A stretch of DNA of 64,000 bases from the NCBI GenBank assembly GCA_965662685.1, contig CBFIIQ010000001.1, positions 1-64,000 of the forward strand, read 5' to 3'. How positions within the stretch are numbered: position 1 is the first letter of the stretch; the number at the start of each line of letters is the position of its first letter. Source of the stretch: Eutrophocola sp965662685. Lineage in GTDB: Bacteria; Pseudomonadota; Gammaproteobacteria; Pseudomonadales; Pseudohongiellaceae. The notes under the pieces were generated by a model. The model made no database searches and was not told the DNA's origin. It worked only from the letters and a program-made list of their open reading frames with translations. Made by a program: the position numbers and the translations under genes. Shown piece after piece: positions 42,654-52,552 of the stretch.

Positions 42654-43610
42654 GTGCGCCAAGCCACATCACACCTGTTAAGCATCACGAAGGCACTTTT
42701 CTGCCTGTGCTTATTGACATGGCGTGTAATGCTCTGGGCTCAACCTGAGGTCGACACAGAAGCTGAATTTGTTCCGAACGATCCTGATACCTGTTTATTG
42801 TGTCATTCATCTGGCAGCGCTGTTCCGGGAGAGGGAATCATGCATGGCACTCACGGTCTGGTGGGTAACGCTGGTTCGCCCTTTGCCCCTGGGCAGGCTG
42901 GTTGTCAGTCTTGTCATGGTCCGAGTACTGCTCATATTGGTTCGACACCAGAAGGCTTACGCCCTTTGCCAGCCATAGTATTTGACCAGCGGCAGGCTGC
43001 TACCGAGCAGGACGCCATGTGTCTGGGCTGCCATGAACAGGATAGTGGCCACTTCTGGCCAGGCAGTCCTCACGAATTTGCCGAAGTCAGTTGTAGTGGC
43101 TGTCACAGCCTTCATGACACTGTAGATCAAAGTCTCACCTTTGCAGGGCAAACTACGCAATGTGTCAGCTGCCATCAGCGACAACAGGCGGAAACACTGT
43201 TTGCCTCCAGTCATCCTATTCGTTCCGGGCAGATAGTCTGTACCGATTGCCATGACGCGCACGGTGGTCCCGGTCCTGCAGCCTTGCTTCAACCTACATT
43301 GAACGAACAGTGCTTCCAGTGCCATGCGGAGAAGCGCGGTCCTTTCCTGTGGGAGCACGCTCCTGTCAGCGAGGACTGCAGCAACTGTCATAAGCCGCAT
43401 GGTTCCAACCATCGCAACCTGTTACAGGCGCGCACGCCTTTTCTATGTCAGCAATGCCATCTGGCACCATTTCACCCAAGCAATGCTGAAAGCGGTCTGG
43501 GTGTTCCGCCTCAGGGTGCCTCCAGCAATTTATTGGGCAGGGATTGCAACAATTGTCATTCGCTCATTCATGGCTCGAATCATCCGTCGGGCTCAAGACT
43601 GACGCGATGA
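42654..43610 (+). CDS. mtrA: decahaem c-type cytochrome, MtrA/DmsE family
   Basis: 318 aa with a GTG start after AGGAAGGG and a hydrophobic leader ending LWAQ. There are ten CxxCH motifs, at residues 47, 84, 123, 147, 170, 196, 220, 242, 265 and 298, the number and size of Shewanella MtrA. MtrA-type cytochromes sit inside an MtrB porin and carry electrons through the outer membrane; the porin gene follows 30 bp later. No MtrC/OmcA-type surface cytochrome gene is in the cluster. It is first in a four-gene run. Confidence 0.92.
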   Translation: MRQATSHLLSITKALFCLCLLTWRVMLWAQPEVDTEAEFVPNDPDTCLLCHSSGSAVPGEGIMHGTHGLVGNAGSPFAPGQAGCQSCHGPSTAHIGSTPEGLRPLPAIVFDQRQAATEQDAMCLGCHEQDSGHFWPGSPHEFAEVSCSGCHSLHDTVDQSLTFAGQTTQCVSCHQRQQAETLFASSHPIRSGQIVCTDCHDAHGGPGPAALLQPTLNEQCFQCHAEKRGPFLWEHAPVSEDCSNCHKPHGSNHRNLLQARTPFLCQQCHLAPFHPSNAESGLGVPPQGASSNLLGRDCNNCHSLIHGSNHPSGSRLTR

Positions 43611-43640
43611 CCTGTAGCTGTTGTTGATGGAGGGCACGTT

Positions 43641-45845
43641 ATGAAAACCACTTTCTGCGATTTTAAACTGTGGGCAATAATCTTTACTGCTGGCTGTATG
43701 GATACGCTTTTTGCAGCCGACACGGAAGGCATGGTTGAACTGGGGGCTGCTTTTCTTAGCGATGATGCCTACCGATACGGCAATATTGTCGGCACAAATG
43801 ATGAGGGACTGGCACCCATTATGGACTTTTCCCTGCAAGCCTCACCATTACCTGCCAGCGGCAACACGACTTACTGGAAACTTCAGGGCCAGCGCCTTGG
43901 TCTTGATACCGGACGCCTTGCGCTTGATGCAGGACAACAGGGAAGCCAGCGGATCCGCCTGGATTATCGTGAAAATTCTACTTACTATTTTGACGATGTC
44001 CGTACCCCAATGCTGGGCGCAGGATCTACTACCCTGAGCCTGCCACAGGGCTGGCAAGTGGACGGCTCCACTACTGACGGTATGACCACATTACATGAGA
44101 ATTTGGTAGACATAAATCAGGGCTTGCAACGCAAAAGTCTGACCCTGGATTATCGGCGCAAGCTTAATCCCCGCTGGTCCCTGAATGTGGATTTCCAGCG
44201 GAATTTACTTGATGGTTCTCGCACGCTGGCAGGAGCCACTGGTTCCAATGGTGGTAATGTGAGGGCATTGTTGTTGCCCGCACCGCTTGATTACCAAACC
44301 CAGGTTGCAACCCTTTCGCTCGCCTACACCGGTCCTGCACTGCGCTGGAATATGGGATATCAGGGTTCATTTTTTTATAATGATTCTGACTCGTTGATCT
44401 GGCCGACTACTTTTGGTCAACATCCCCGTTGGGCGCCGAATGTGGGCTACCCAAATGGATTGAATCAATTGGCTCTGGAGCCGAACAATCAGGCCCACAG
44501 GCTAAGCATGAATGGCAGCGTGGTACTAAGCAGAAATAATCGCTTGTATCTGGATGCGAGTTTGGGACGGCAGAGCCAGAATGACTTATTCCTGCCTTTT
44601 ACCATTAATCCGGGTTTGACAGTTAATGCTCCTCTCCCAAGAGACTCTCTTGATGGCAAGGTGGACACATCGCGCCTAAATCTTCGCCTGACCAGTCGTG
44701 CCATGTCCCGTCTGAATCTGGTGAGTCGTGTGAGTTATCGGCGCCGCGACAACCAAACCCCGATAGCAGCCTATCAGCGCGTACCTGGTGATGCTGTCGA
44801 TCAGCAGTCCTATCTTGATGCACGCCTGAACAGACCATACAGCTTCACCGAATCCAGGGCGTCTTCAGAGGCTGTCTATCGAGTAAGCAGCAGTCTGCGC
44901 CTGGAGGCTGGTTATGAATACACAAATACCGAGAGAGATTACTCAGAAGTGAAAGAGATGGATGAACATAGTGTAAGGATGGGTGTACGTAGCACAGGAT
45001 TTGATAGCGTGGTATTGGCACTGGATTATCGTCACCAACGCCGCCGTACTGATGACTATGTCGGCAATCGCCCCCTGATAAGCACTCATGTACCGGGCAG
45101 CATTGACGCTGAGGATTTTGAGAATCACCCCCTATTACGAAAGTATTATCTAAACGCCAGGGATCGGGACCAGTTTCGCATCTATGCAGACTGGTATCTG
45201 CTGTCCAATCTGAGCCTGGGAGCAGCGCTGAACCACAACAAGGATGACTATCCTTCCGGCTATTTTGGCTTGAACGAATCAACCATGCGCTCCGCCACGC
45301 TTGATGTGACCTACACACAGGATGAAAATTTCCGCGTATCCGGCTTCATTAATCAGGATCGATACCATTATGACCAATCCGGCCGCTCATTCCGGGGGTC
45401 GGTACCTGCAGATGCCTTTAACCCGCAGCGTGACTGGCAAGTAAGGATGACTGACCTCTTCGACACCGTGGGTATCAGCTTTGACCGGGAGCAAATTCGC
45501 CCCAGGCTGGGTGCTTGGCAAGCTGCAGGTACCCTGGATATGTCGCTGAGTTTAAGCCATTCCCGGTCCAGAGGTGATTTGAGTAACAGCGTGGCTTCTG
45601 CCCTGACAAGCGCTCCCTTGCCAGAACTGAGTACGCGACTTACTAGCGCCACTCTCTCTGCCAGCTACTCCTGGTCGATGCGTTCATCCCTGCGTTTTTC
45701 TCTGACCCATGAGCGTTACCGAAGTGCCGACTTCGCCTTGGACAACATTGCACCTGCAACCACAGCCTCTGTCCTGCTGTTGGGGCAAGACAGTCCGCAG
45801 TACCAGGTCACATGGACAAGCCTTAGTTACCGTTTTCAATTCTGA
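43641..45845 (+). CDS. mtrB: MtrB/PioB-family outer-membrane porin
   Basis: 734 aa with a signal peptide ending LFAAD. It is built of alternating beta-strand repeats with aromatic girdles (RIRLDYRENSTYYFDDVRTP, LTLDYRRKLNPRWSLNVDFQ), and ends in SLSYRFQF, a typical outer-membrane insertion signal. MtrB/PioB porins have about 26-28 strands and enclose the decahaem cytochrome. The N-terminal CxxC seen in Shewanella MtrB is not present. Direct neighbour of the MtrA homologue. Confidence 0.9.
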   Translation: MKTTFCDFKLWAIIFTAGCMDTLFAADTEGMVELGAAFLSDDAYRYGNIVGTNDEGLAPIMDFSLQASPLPASGNTTYWKLQGQRLGLDTGRLALDAGQQGSQRIRLDYRENSTYYFDDVRTPMLGAGSTTLSLPQGWQVDGSTTDGMTTLHENLVDINQGLQRKSLTLDYRRKLNPRWSLNVDFQRNLLDGSRTLAGATGSNGGNVRALLLPAPLDYQTQVATLSLAYTGPALRWNMGYQGSFFYNDSDSLIWPTTFGQHPRWAPNVGYPNGLNQLALEPNNQAHRLSMNGSVVLSRNNRLYLDASLGRQSQNDLFLPFTINPGLTVNAPLPRDSLDGKVDTSRLNLRLTSRAMSRLNLVSRVSYRRRDNQTPIAAYQRVPGDAVDQQSYLDARLNRPYSFTESRASSEAVYRVSSSLRLEAGYEYTNTERDYSEVKEMDEHSVRMGVRSTGFDSVVLALDYRHQRRRTDDYVGNRPLISTHVPGSIDAEDFENHPLLRKYYLNARDRDQFRIYADWYLLSNLSLGAALNHNKDDYPSGYFGLNESTMRSATLDVTYTQDENFRVSGFINQDRYHYDQSGRSFRGSVPADAFNPQRDWQVRMTDLFDTVGISFDREQIRPRLGAWQAAGTLDMSLSLSHSRSRGDLSNSVASALTSAPLPELSTRLTSATLSASYSWSMRSSLRFSLTHERYRSADFALDNIAPATTASVLLLGQDSPQYQVTWTSLSYRFQF

Positions 45846-45871
45846 CTTTTCACCTAGTTACTGGAGCATAG

Positions 45872-47182
45872 ATGCAACAGTTTACGCGCCATTGTCGAGC
45901 CATTGTCTGGAGTCTGGCAATTCTGCCAGGGCTGGTGTCCCTTTTCTTTCTGACAGGCGCTAATTTTTCCAGCCCTGGTTCCTGGCTCAACACCCTGGGA
46001 CGTCTGACTGGCATCTGGGGCTTGTCCTTTTTACTGGTATCAGCACTGCTTTGCTGCCGGGTTCCCGGTTTTGACCGCCCATTCGGTGGTCTGACCAAAC
46101 TATGGCAGCTTCACCACCGGCTCGGCGCCTTGGCCTTTCTACTGTTACTGGCACATCCCATTCTACTGGCTCTGGCTGGTGCAGAAATATCACTGGCTGC
46201 CGCAGTGGCAACTCTTTTTTCAAGCCAGGCAGCAGTAATTTGGGGTTGGGTGGCACTCCTGGCTTTAATGGCGTTTTTGGCTCCGACTTTCGACTTTTTC
46301 GGAGAAGGGGAATATCAGCATTGGAAGTGGCTGCACCGCCTCAGCGGGATCACCGTGGTGTTCGCGCTAATTCACACACTGATGCTGTCACGTGCTCTGC
46401 CTGAAATCTGGGCAATTGTGATCTGGGGCCTGCTTGCTTTGTTGGCACTGGTTGCTATCGGCTACCGCTGGCTTTTTTCACGTTGGCATGGTCATAAGAA
46501 CTATCAGATTTGCCATATCGAGCAACAAGCCAACAATGTGGTAGAGCTGAGCCTGGAGCCGTCAGACAAGCTTTTGGAATACGAAGCCGGCCAGTTTGTC
46601 TACCTCACCTCTTACGATACCGCACTGACGAATGGGTGGGGCGAGGAACACCCTTATACTCTGTCATCTGCACCTGAAGAGCCCATCCTACGGATCGCGA
46701 TCAAAGCACTAGGCGATTCCAGCCATGCGATGCAAAGCATCCCGCTGAACAGCAAAGTGAAAGTGGAAGGTCCATATGGTCGGTTTTTCCCCAGCCCCGG
46801 AACAACACCCGAGCCAGAGCTCTGGATCGCAGGTGGTATCGGCATCTCACCATTTATAGGTCGCTTGCGGCACTGTGCTCTGAAAGGTGAAGCGCTCAAT
46901 GCACATCTGATTTATTGCGTACAGGAAGAAGCACGCTTGTTGTTTGGTGAGGAACTTGCCAGTTTGATGGCATCCCTGCCTGAAAGCCATTTGCACGTGC
47001 ATTTTTTTTACAAAGAAGGCCCCCTCAACCAGGAGTATATTAAGACTCACTGCCCGGATTTTACTCAGCGTATCGCTTATCTTTGTGGCCCAATACCTTT
47101 GACAAATATGGCTCAGGCAATGCTAATTCAGAACGGTGTAGCGCCCTATCACATAGTCACCGAAGAATTTGCCTTACTTTAA
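45872..47182 (+). CDS. membrane ferric-reductase-like flavoprotein (FRD + FNR domains)
   Basis: 436 aa. Six hydrophobic segments (about 10-205) carry paired His typical of haem b in FRD/NOX-type domains (LWQLHHRLGALAFLLLLAHP, then HRLSGITVVFALIHTL). The C-terminal part is an FNR module: FAD motif HPYTLSSAP, phosphate loop VEGPYGRFF, NAD(P)-binding GGIGISPFIG and CGPIPLTNMA. It should pass electrons from cytosolic NAD(P)H across the inner membrane. Gene order suggests the electrons go to the decahaem conduit, in place of the usual quinol-linked CymA. Confidence 0.85.
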   Translation: MQQFTRHCRAIVWSLAILPGLVSLFFLTGANFSSPGSWLNTLGRLTGIWGLSFLLVSALLCCRVPGFDRPFGGLTKLWQLHHRLGALAFLLLLAHPILLALAGAEISLAAAVATLFSSQAAVIWGWVALLALMAFLAPTFDFFGEGEYQHWKWLHRLSGITVVFALIHTLMLSRALPEIWAIVIWGLLALLALVAIGYRWLFSRWHGHKNYQICHIEQQANNVVELSLEPSDKLLEYEAGQFVYLTSYDTALTNGWGEEHPYTLSSAPEEPILRIAIKALGDSSHAMQSIPLNSKVKVEGPYGRFFPSPGTTPEPELWIAGGIGISPFIGRLRHCALKGEALNAHLIYCVQEEARLLFGEELASLMASLPESHLHVHFFYKEGPLNQEYIKTHCPDFTQRIAYLCGPIPLTNMAQAMLIQNGVAPYHIVTEEFALL

Positions 47183-47212
47183 GATCATCATCATTTAAGG
47201 AGATACTCAATT

Positions 47213-47566
47213 ATGAAAAAAACCGCTTTTGCCGCATTTATAGCCTTTTGGACATCAATCTTTACCATGCTGACGTTACATGCACTTCTGCCCTCAGCGA
47301 CTGCAGCAGATAACGAAACTACTTACACGCTAGAGCAAATTGCCGCTCATGATCAGATCGAAGATTGCTGGATGGCTATTCAAGGCAGGGTTTACAATTT
47401 TACCGACTATATTCCGATTCATCCTGCTCCTCCGAATGTGATGAATTCCTGGTGTGGAAAAGAAGCAACCGAAGGAATGATGACCAAGGGCTATGGGAGC
47501 GACCACAGTCCAGCAGCCTGGGAAATGATGGCAGCATATTTGATTGGGACTTTGATTGAAGAGTAA
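47213..47566 (+). CDS. exported cytochrome b5-domain protein
   Basis: 117 aa with an N-terminal hydrophobic segment (possible signal peptide, cut near ATAAD, or anchor) and an AAGGAG ribosome site. The cytochrome b5 pattern is clear: YTLEQIAAHDQIEDCWMAIQ, then GRVYNFTDYIPIHP (His70, in place of HPGG) and GYGSDHSPAAWEMM with His98 as the second axial ligand; it ends YLIGTLIEE. CW/C-GKEAT supplies two Cys that could form a disulfide. Last in the Mtr-like run, it is a candidate periplasmic shuttle between the flavoprotein and the decahaem protein. Confidence 0.85.
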   Translation: MKKTAFAAFIAFWTSIFTMLTLHALLPSATAADNETTYTLEQIAAHDQIEDCWMAIQGRVYNFTDYIPIHPAPPNVMNSWCGKEATEGMMTKGYGSDHSPAAWEMMAAYLIGTLIEE

Positions 47567-47751
47567 CAAATACGTACAGGTATAAAAGATGCTTGTGCAA
47601 AATATAGCTATCGCCTGGAAAATTCCTGGGTTTGAGGTCATGAAAGATAGAATCTTTGTTGAAATCATTGCTGGAGCACTCACTCTACACCTGATATTAA
47701 TAAAGGAATCCAGAATGAGTCGAGTATTTTTCCGTTAACGGAGTGTAGGGA

Positions 47752-50469
47752 ATGAAGGAAGAAATCCAGAAGACTATCGAGAAAGTTTGGCACAAATTGG
47801 CAGTCGAAGATGTCTTCGATGCTTTAAGTACAGATGCTAATGGCCTAACAAAAGAGGAAGCTGAAAGCCGTCTTGATAATTATGGTTTAAACCGATTGCA
47901 GGAAACGGTCAAACGTAATTCACTTCTTCGCTTCATTCTACATTTTCATAATATTCTCATTTATGTGCTCCTCTGCTCTGCCCTGATCACTGCGGCACTT
48001 GGCCATCTTATCGACACCCTGGTAATTCTGGCAGTTGTCATTGCCAATGCCATGATTGGCTTCATACAGGAAGGTAAGGCGGAAAAGGCGATGGACTCCA
48101 TCCGCAAGATGCTCGCACTCAAGGCGTCGGTACTTAGAGATGGTGAGAGAAAAGAGGTTGAGGGAGAACAGCTGGTTCCCGGGGATATCGTATTACTGGA
48201 AGCGGGTGACAAAGTACCTGCCGATCTTAGACTTTTTCGCTCCAGTAGCCTCCAGATTCAGGAGGCTGTATTGACCGGCGAATCGATACCAGTCGAAAAA
48301 AATACGCAACCCGCCAAACCTGATGCCTCACTCGGTGACAGGGCTTGCATGGCCTTTAGCGGAACATTGGTGACCAGCGGGCAAGGCCAGGGCATCGTGG
48401 TGGCAACCGCAGACAGCTCGGAGATCGGCCGTATCAGCGGCATGCTTTCCACTGTCGAAACACTGACCACGCCATTGGTCGGGCAAATGAATGTGTTTGC
48501 ACGCTGGCTCACCATCCTGATACTGATAATCGCAGTTGTGCTCCTCACCTTTGGATATTTCGTCGAGCATTTCGACTTTTCCACCATGTTCATGGCCGTG
48601 GTTGGCCTTTCAGTGGCTGCCATCCCCGAAGGCCTGCCTGCTGTTTTGACCATCACACTTGCAGTGGGTGTCCAGGCCATGGCACGTCGCAAAGCCATCG
48701 TGCGGCGCTTGCCCGCCATCGAAACCCTTGGCTCTGTCTCGGTAATCTGTACCGACAAGACAGGAACCCTGACACGCAACGAAATGATGGTGGGTTCGGT
48801 GGTAACACAGTCGCATATGTTTTCATTGAAGGGCGCAGGATACGAACCAAGGGGGGATATCAGACTCAACGATGCTGTCGTCGATGTCAGCGATCATGAC
48901 ATCCTCAACGAACTTGGCCGTTCCTCAGCTTTATGTAACGATGCATCCCTGTATGAACGCAATGGCGTCTGGACCGTCGAAGGCGATCCTATGGAAGGCG
49001 CCCTGCTCGCGCTATCCGGCAAAGTCGGCATCAACGTTAAACAGGAAGCCACCAGCTGGCCACAAACTGACGTTATCCCCTTTGATGCCAAGCATCGATT
49101 CATGGCTACACTAAATCATAATCATGAACATCAAGCCTTTATTTTCGTGAAAGGGGCGCCAGAGAAAATTTTGGCAATGTGCAATCAGCAGCGCACAGAG
49201 CCCGGTCAAAGCGAGGCATTGGATCAAAAATACTGGCACGAAAAGGCTGAGGACATTGCTGCAGGTGGACAACGCGTGCTGGCATTTGCGCTCAAACCAG
49301 TGCCAGTGGAATACACCGTTCTGGAATTCTCCGATGTTGAAGAGGACCTGATATTGATCGGCCTGGTGGGACTAATTGATCCGCCGCGTCCTGAAGCCGT
49401 CAAGGCTATCGCGGAATGCAGGAGCGCGGGAATTCGCGTAAAAATGATCACCGGCGATCACAAGGCGACTGCCGCGGCCATTGGCAAACTGATCGGCCTG
49501 CAAAATCCGGACAAGGTGTTAACAGGCGCTGATCTCGACGCAATGGATGATTCTGCGCTTGCGGCGATTGTCCATGATACGGATATTTTTGCCCGTACCA
49601 GCCCGGAGCACAAGTTACGCCTGGTGATGGCGCTGCAGTCACACAATATGACAGTTGCGATGACCGGGGACGGCGTGAATGATGCGCCTGCTCTAAAACG
49701 CGCCGATGTCGGTATTGCCATGGGACTTAATGGCAGCGATGCGGCGAAAGAAGCGGCTGAATTTGTTCTTGCCGACGATAATTTCGCTTCCATAGCCGCC
49801 GCTGTAAGAGAGGGACGAACGGTTTATGACAACATCAAAAAAGTCATCAGCTGGACCTTGCCCACCAATGCCGGCGAAGCATTGACTATTGTCGTGGCCT
49901 TGCTGTTCGGTATGACCCTGCCAATCACGCCGATACAGATTCTCTGGATCAACATGATCACTGCAGTCACGCTCGGTATTGCCCTGGCGTTTGAACCTAC
50001 CGAGGCGAACACCATGCGCCGTCCACCGCGCCCCAGAAATGAGCCACTGTTATCCGCTGAACTGGTATGGCATATCCTGCTGGTTTCGAGCCTGTTCCTG
50101 GGCGGTGTTTATGGAATGTACAGTTATGCAATCGATGCCGGTTATTCCACTGATCTGGCACGTACCATCGCACTGAACACCCTGGTGGTAATGGAAATTT
50201 TCCACCTTTTCTTTATCAGAAACATCTATGGCACATCGTTAACCTGGGAAGCTGTCAAAGGCACAAAAATGGTTTGGGCCACGGTCATGAGTGTAACTGC
50301 AGCTCAATTTGCAATTACCTATGCTCCACCATTGCAGACAATTTTTGGTACCAGCCCGGTACCTTTTTGGGATGGTGTTATTATTTTCGGTGTCGGCGTA
50401 GTGCTTTTCATAATAATAGAAACAGAAAAACAACTTCGTCTGCGCGTGCGTAAAAATCAACCCGCATAA
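47752..50469 (+). CDS. P-type cation ATPase (P2, Ca2+/Na+-type)
   Basis: 905 aa, the usual length for P2A pumps. The phosphorylation site is Asp335 in CTDKTGTLT; the actuator loop has LTGESIPVEKN; the hinge is MTGDGVNDAPALKRADVGIA; helix 4 has PEGLPAVLTITLAVG, the ion-binding PEGL of SERCA-like pumps. The N-terminal cation-ATPase domain and the C-terminal six-helix domain are both complete. Either calcium export or Na+/K+ transport is possible. It is 186 bp after the b5 gene and probably independent. Confidence 0.9.
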   Translation: MKEEIQKTIEKVWHKLAVEDVFDALSTDANGLTKEEAESRLDNYGLNRLQETVKRNSLLRFILHFHNILIYVLLCSALITAALGHLIDTLVILAVVIANAMIGFIQEGKAEKAMDSIRKMLALKASVLRDGERKEVEGEQLVPGDIVLLEAGDKVPADLRLFRSSSLQIQEAVLTGESIPVEKNTQPAKPDASLGDRACMAFSGTLVTSGQGQGIVVATADSSEIGRISGMLSTVETLTTPLVGQMNVFARWLTILILIIAVVLLTFGYFVEHFDFSTMFMAVVGLSVAAIPEGLPAVLTITLAVGVQAMARRKAIVRRLPAIETLGSVSVICTDKTGTLTRNEMMVGSVVTQSHMFSLKGAGYEPRGDIRLNDAVVDVSDHDILNELGRSSALCNDASLYERNGVWTVEGDPMEGALLALSGKVGINVKQEATSWPQTDVIPFDAKHRFMATLNHNHEHQAFIFVKGAPEKILAMCNQQRTEPGQSEALDQKYWHEKAEDIAAGGQRVLAFALKPVPVEYTVLEFSDVEEDLILIGLVGLIDPPRPEAVKAIAECRSAGIRVKMITGDHKATAAAIGKLIGLQNPDKVLTGADLDAMDDSALAAIVHDTDIFARTSPEHKLRLVMALQSHNMTVAMTGDGVNDAPALKRADVGIAMGLNGSDAAKEAAEFVLADDNFASIAAAVREGRTVYDNIKKVISWTLPTNAGEALTIVVALLFGMTLPITPIQILWINMITAVTLGIALAFEPTEANTMRRPPRPRNEPLLSAELVWHILLVSSLFLGGVYGMYSYAIDAGYSTDLARTIALNTLVVMEIFHLFFIRNIYGTSLTWEAVKGTKMVWATVMSVTAAQFAITYAPPLQTIFGTSPVPFWDGVIIFGVGVVLFIIIETEKQLRLRVRKNQPA

Positions 50470-50719
50470 AGCTCAAACTTACTTATATCCACTATCACAA
50501 TAAACAGATTACAGGCTTATTTGCAGATTGAAATAATTTACTTTTACCTGGGATTATAAAAATAAAGGCATTCGTAATGGTTGAAGCCCGAGAGCAGTCC
50601 AACCTTTTTAAACACGGGCTCTGTATTGCAATTACGTATTTTCGTTCAGCCGGGTAAGGAGCAGAAAGCGCTATACAGTATTGATTATAAAATGCTCCCC
50701 TTCGCCCTCAGTAGAGTCA

Positions 50720-52468
50720 TCAATCTACCCCGACAGCTTTGGCGCCCGGGCGGCGCGGGTCTGAATAACCGTAGAACACACCATCTTTCCACATCACACT
50801 TTGCAGACTCCCCATGCCCGCACTGCGTTTGCTGAAATTAATGTTTTGCCCTTTTTCTATTAACAGTGAGACGGTGTCCGGACTGATGCCACTTTCTATT
50901 TCCAATACATCCGGTTGCCACTGGTGATGAATACGCGGCACAACGGAAGCGTCAGCTATGTTCATGCCATACTCGAGCACATTCAGTACCATCTGCATAT
51001 TGGCGCTGATAATTTTTGATCCACCCGGTGTGCCGGTAATAAAAAATGGTTTACCGTCTTTGGAGACAAACACCGGCGACATGGAACTGACCGGACGACG
51101 ATTGGGATGGATGACATTGTTTTCGCTTCCCATCAGACCAAAGGCATCGGGAATGTCAGGGCGCAAGGTGAAATTACCCATATTATTGTTCATCAAAATA
51201 CCGGTGCCTTCGATAACGACGCCTGACCCAAAGGTAAACATCAGGGTATACGTATTACCCACCATATTGCCTTCACTGTCCATCACCGAATAATGCGTGG
51301 TTTCATCGCTTTCATATATGGCAAGATTACCGGGCGCTATTTCATCCGACGGGATGGTACTTTCCAGGGAAATTTTATCCGCCAGTGATTTTGCATAGTC
51401 CTTGCTGACCAGGGCACTTGTGGGTACCTCAACAAAATCCGGATCTCCCAGGTATTTGCTGCGATCGGCATAGGAAAACTTCATCGCTTCAGCGGTGACG
51501 TGCAGGGCGTCGGCACTTTCAGGGCCCATTTCAGCCAGAGGAAAATTTTCCAGTATGTTAAGCATCTGGATTACATGGGTGCCGCCCGAACTGGGTGCTG
51601 GCATGGCCGCAATTTCATAACCCCGAAAGGTCCCGCGCACCGGCTCACGTTCCACCACTTCATAGTTGGCCAGATCTTCCATAGTAATCAGACCATTGTG
51701 CGCCTCCATATCGGCCACAATCTTTTTCGCCACACTGCCTTTATAGAAAGCATCGACGCCATGTTCGGCAATTTCAGATAAGGTCCAGGCCAGATCCGGC
51801 TGTTTGAACAGTTCACCCACTTCGTAATTTGAACCATCCGCTTTATAAAACTTTTTCAGACTGGCCGGGTTATTTCTCAAACGCTGGCTGCGGGCCAAAT
51901 CATCAGCCAGATCATAGGTTACGACAATACCATCGCGTGCCATTCTAATGGCTGGTTCCAGTACTTCTGCCAGAGTCATGGTGCCGTACTTTTCTACGAT
52001 ATGCGCCAGTCCGGCAACGGAACCGGGAATCGCAGAGGACTTATGTGAGAAACGGTAGGTTTCATCCCTCACCACGTTACCGTTTTCATCGAAATACATA
52101 TCACGTTCGGCAGCCGCTGGAGCAGTTTCCCTGAAATCCACGGCAATGGTTTTATTTAATTTGGCTACATGAACCAGCATGAAACCACCACCACCGATAT
52201 TGCCCGCACGGGGCAAAGTCACCGCCAACGCAAACCCCAGTGCGGCGCCGGCATCGATGGCATTACCACCTTTAGCAAGAATTTCTGCAGCAATTTCGCT
52301 GGATAAGGCATTGTGACTTGCCACCATACCTTTCTTACCCATCACCGGGTGATTGATCGCGCTGTATTCAAACAGCGGTGTTGAGGATTCTGGCTGGGCA
52401 AACGCAGGCGTGATGCTTAACAGCGTAAAAATACCGGTAATCATGAAAGCGATAAATCTATTTAGCAT
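50720..52468 (-). CDS. ggt: gamma-glutamyltransferase
   Basis: 582 aa with a signal peptide ending AFAQ. The precursor should self-cleave before Thr390 in DETTHYSVMD to give large and small subunits; other marks are VASHNALSSEIAAEILAKGG and GNAIDAG at the front, NIGGGGFMLVH, MPAPSSGGTHVIQML, NNNMGNF and TGTPGGSKI. It transfers or hydrolyses gamma-glutamyl groups of glutathione and related peptides in the periplasm. Complete and ordinary in length. Confidence 0.94.
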   Translation of the reverse strand: MLNRFIAFMITGIFTLLSITPAFAQPESSTPLFEYSAINHPVMGKKGMVASHNALSSEIAAEILAKGGNAIDAGAALGFALAVTLPRAGNIGGGGFMLVHVAKLNKTIAVDFRETAPAAAERDMYFDENGNVVRDETYRFSHKSSAIPGSVAGLAHIVEKYGTMTLAEVLEPAIRMARDGIVVTYDLADDLARSQRLRNNPASLKKFYKADGSNYEVGELFKQPDLAWTLSEIAEHGVDAFYKGSVAKKIVADMEAHNGLITMEDLANYEVVEREPVRGTFRGYEIAAMPAPSSGGTHVIQMLNILENFPLAEMGPESADALHVTAEAMKFSYADRSKYLGDPDFVEVPTSALVSKDYAKSLADKISLESTIPSDEIAPGNLAIYESDETTHYSVMDSEGNMVGNTYTLMFTFGSGVVIEGTGILMNNNMGNFTLRPDIPDAFGLMGSENNVIHPNRRPVSSMSPVFVSKDGKPFFITGTPGGSKIISANMQMVLNVLEYGMNIADASVVPRIHHQWQPDVLEIESGISPDTVSLLIEKGQNINFSKRSAGMGSLQSVMWKDGVFYGYSDPRRPGAKAVGVD

Positions 52469-52552
52469 GGCTTTGACCTTTTGTTAGCACTGGTATTGGC
52501 AGTGCGGTTAGCAATGGATAACGACGATAGTTCAACTAGTACTTCAGTTTGT

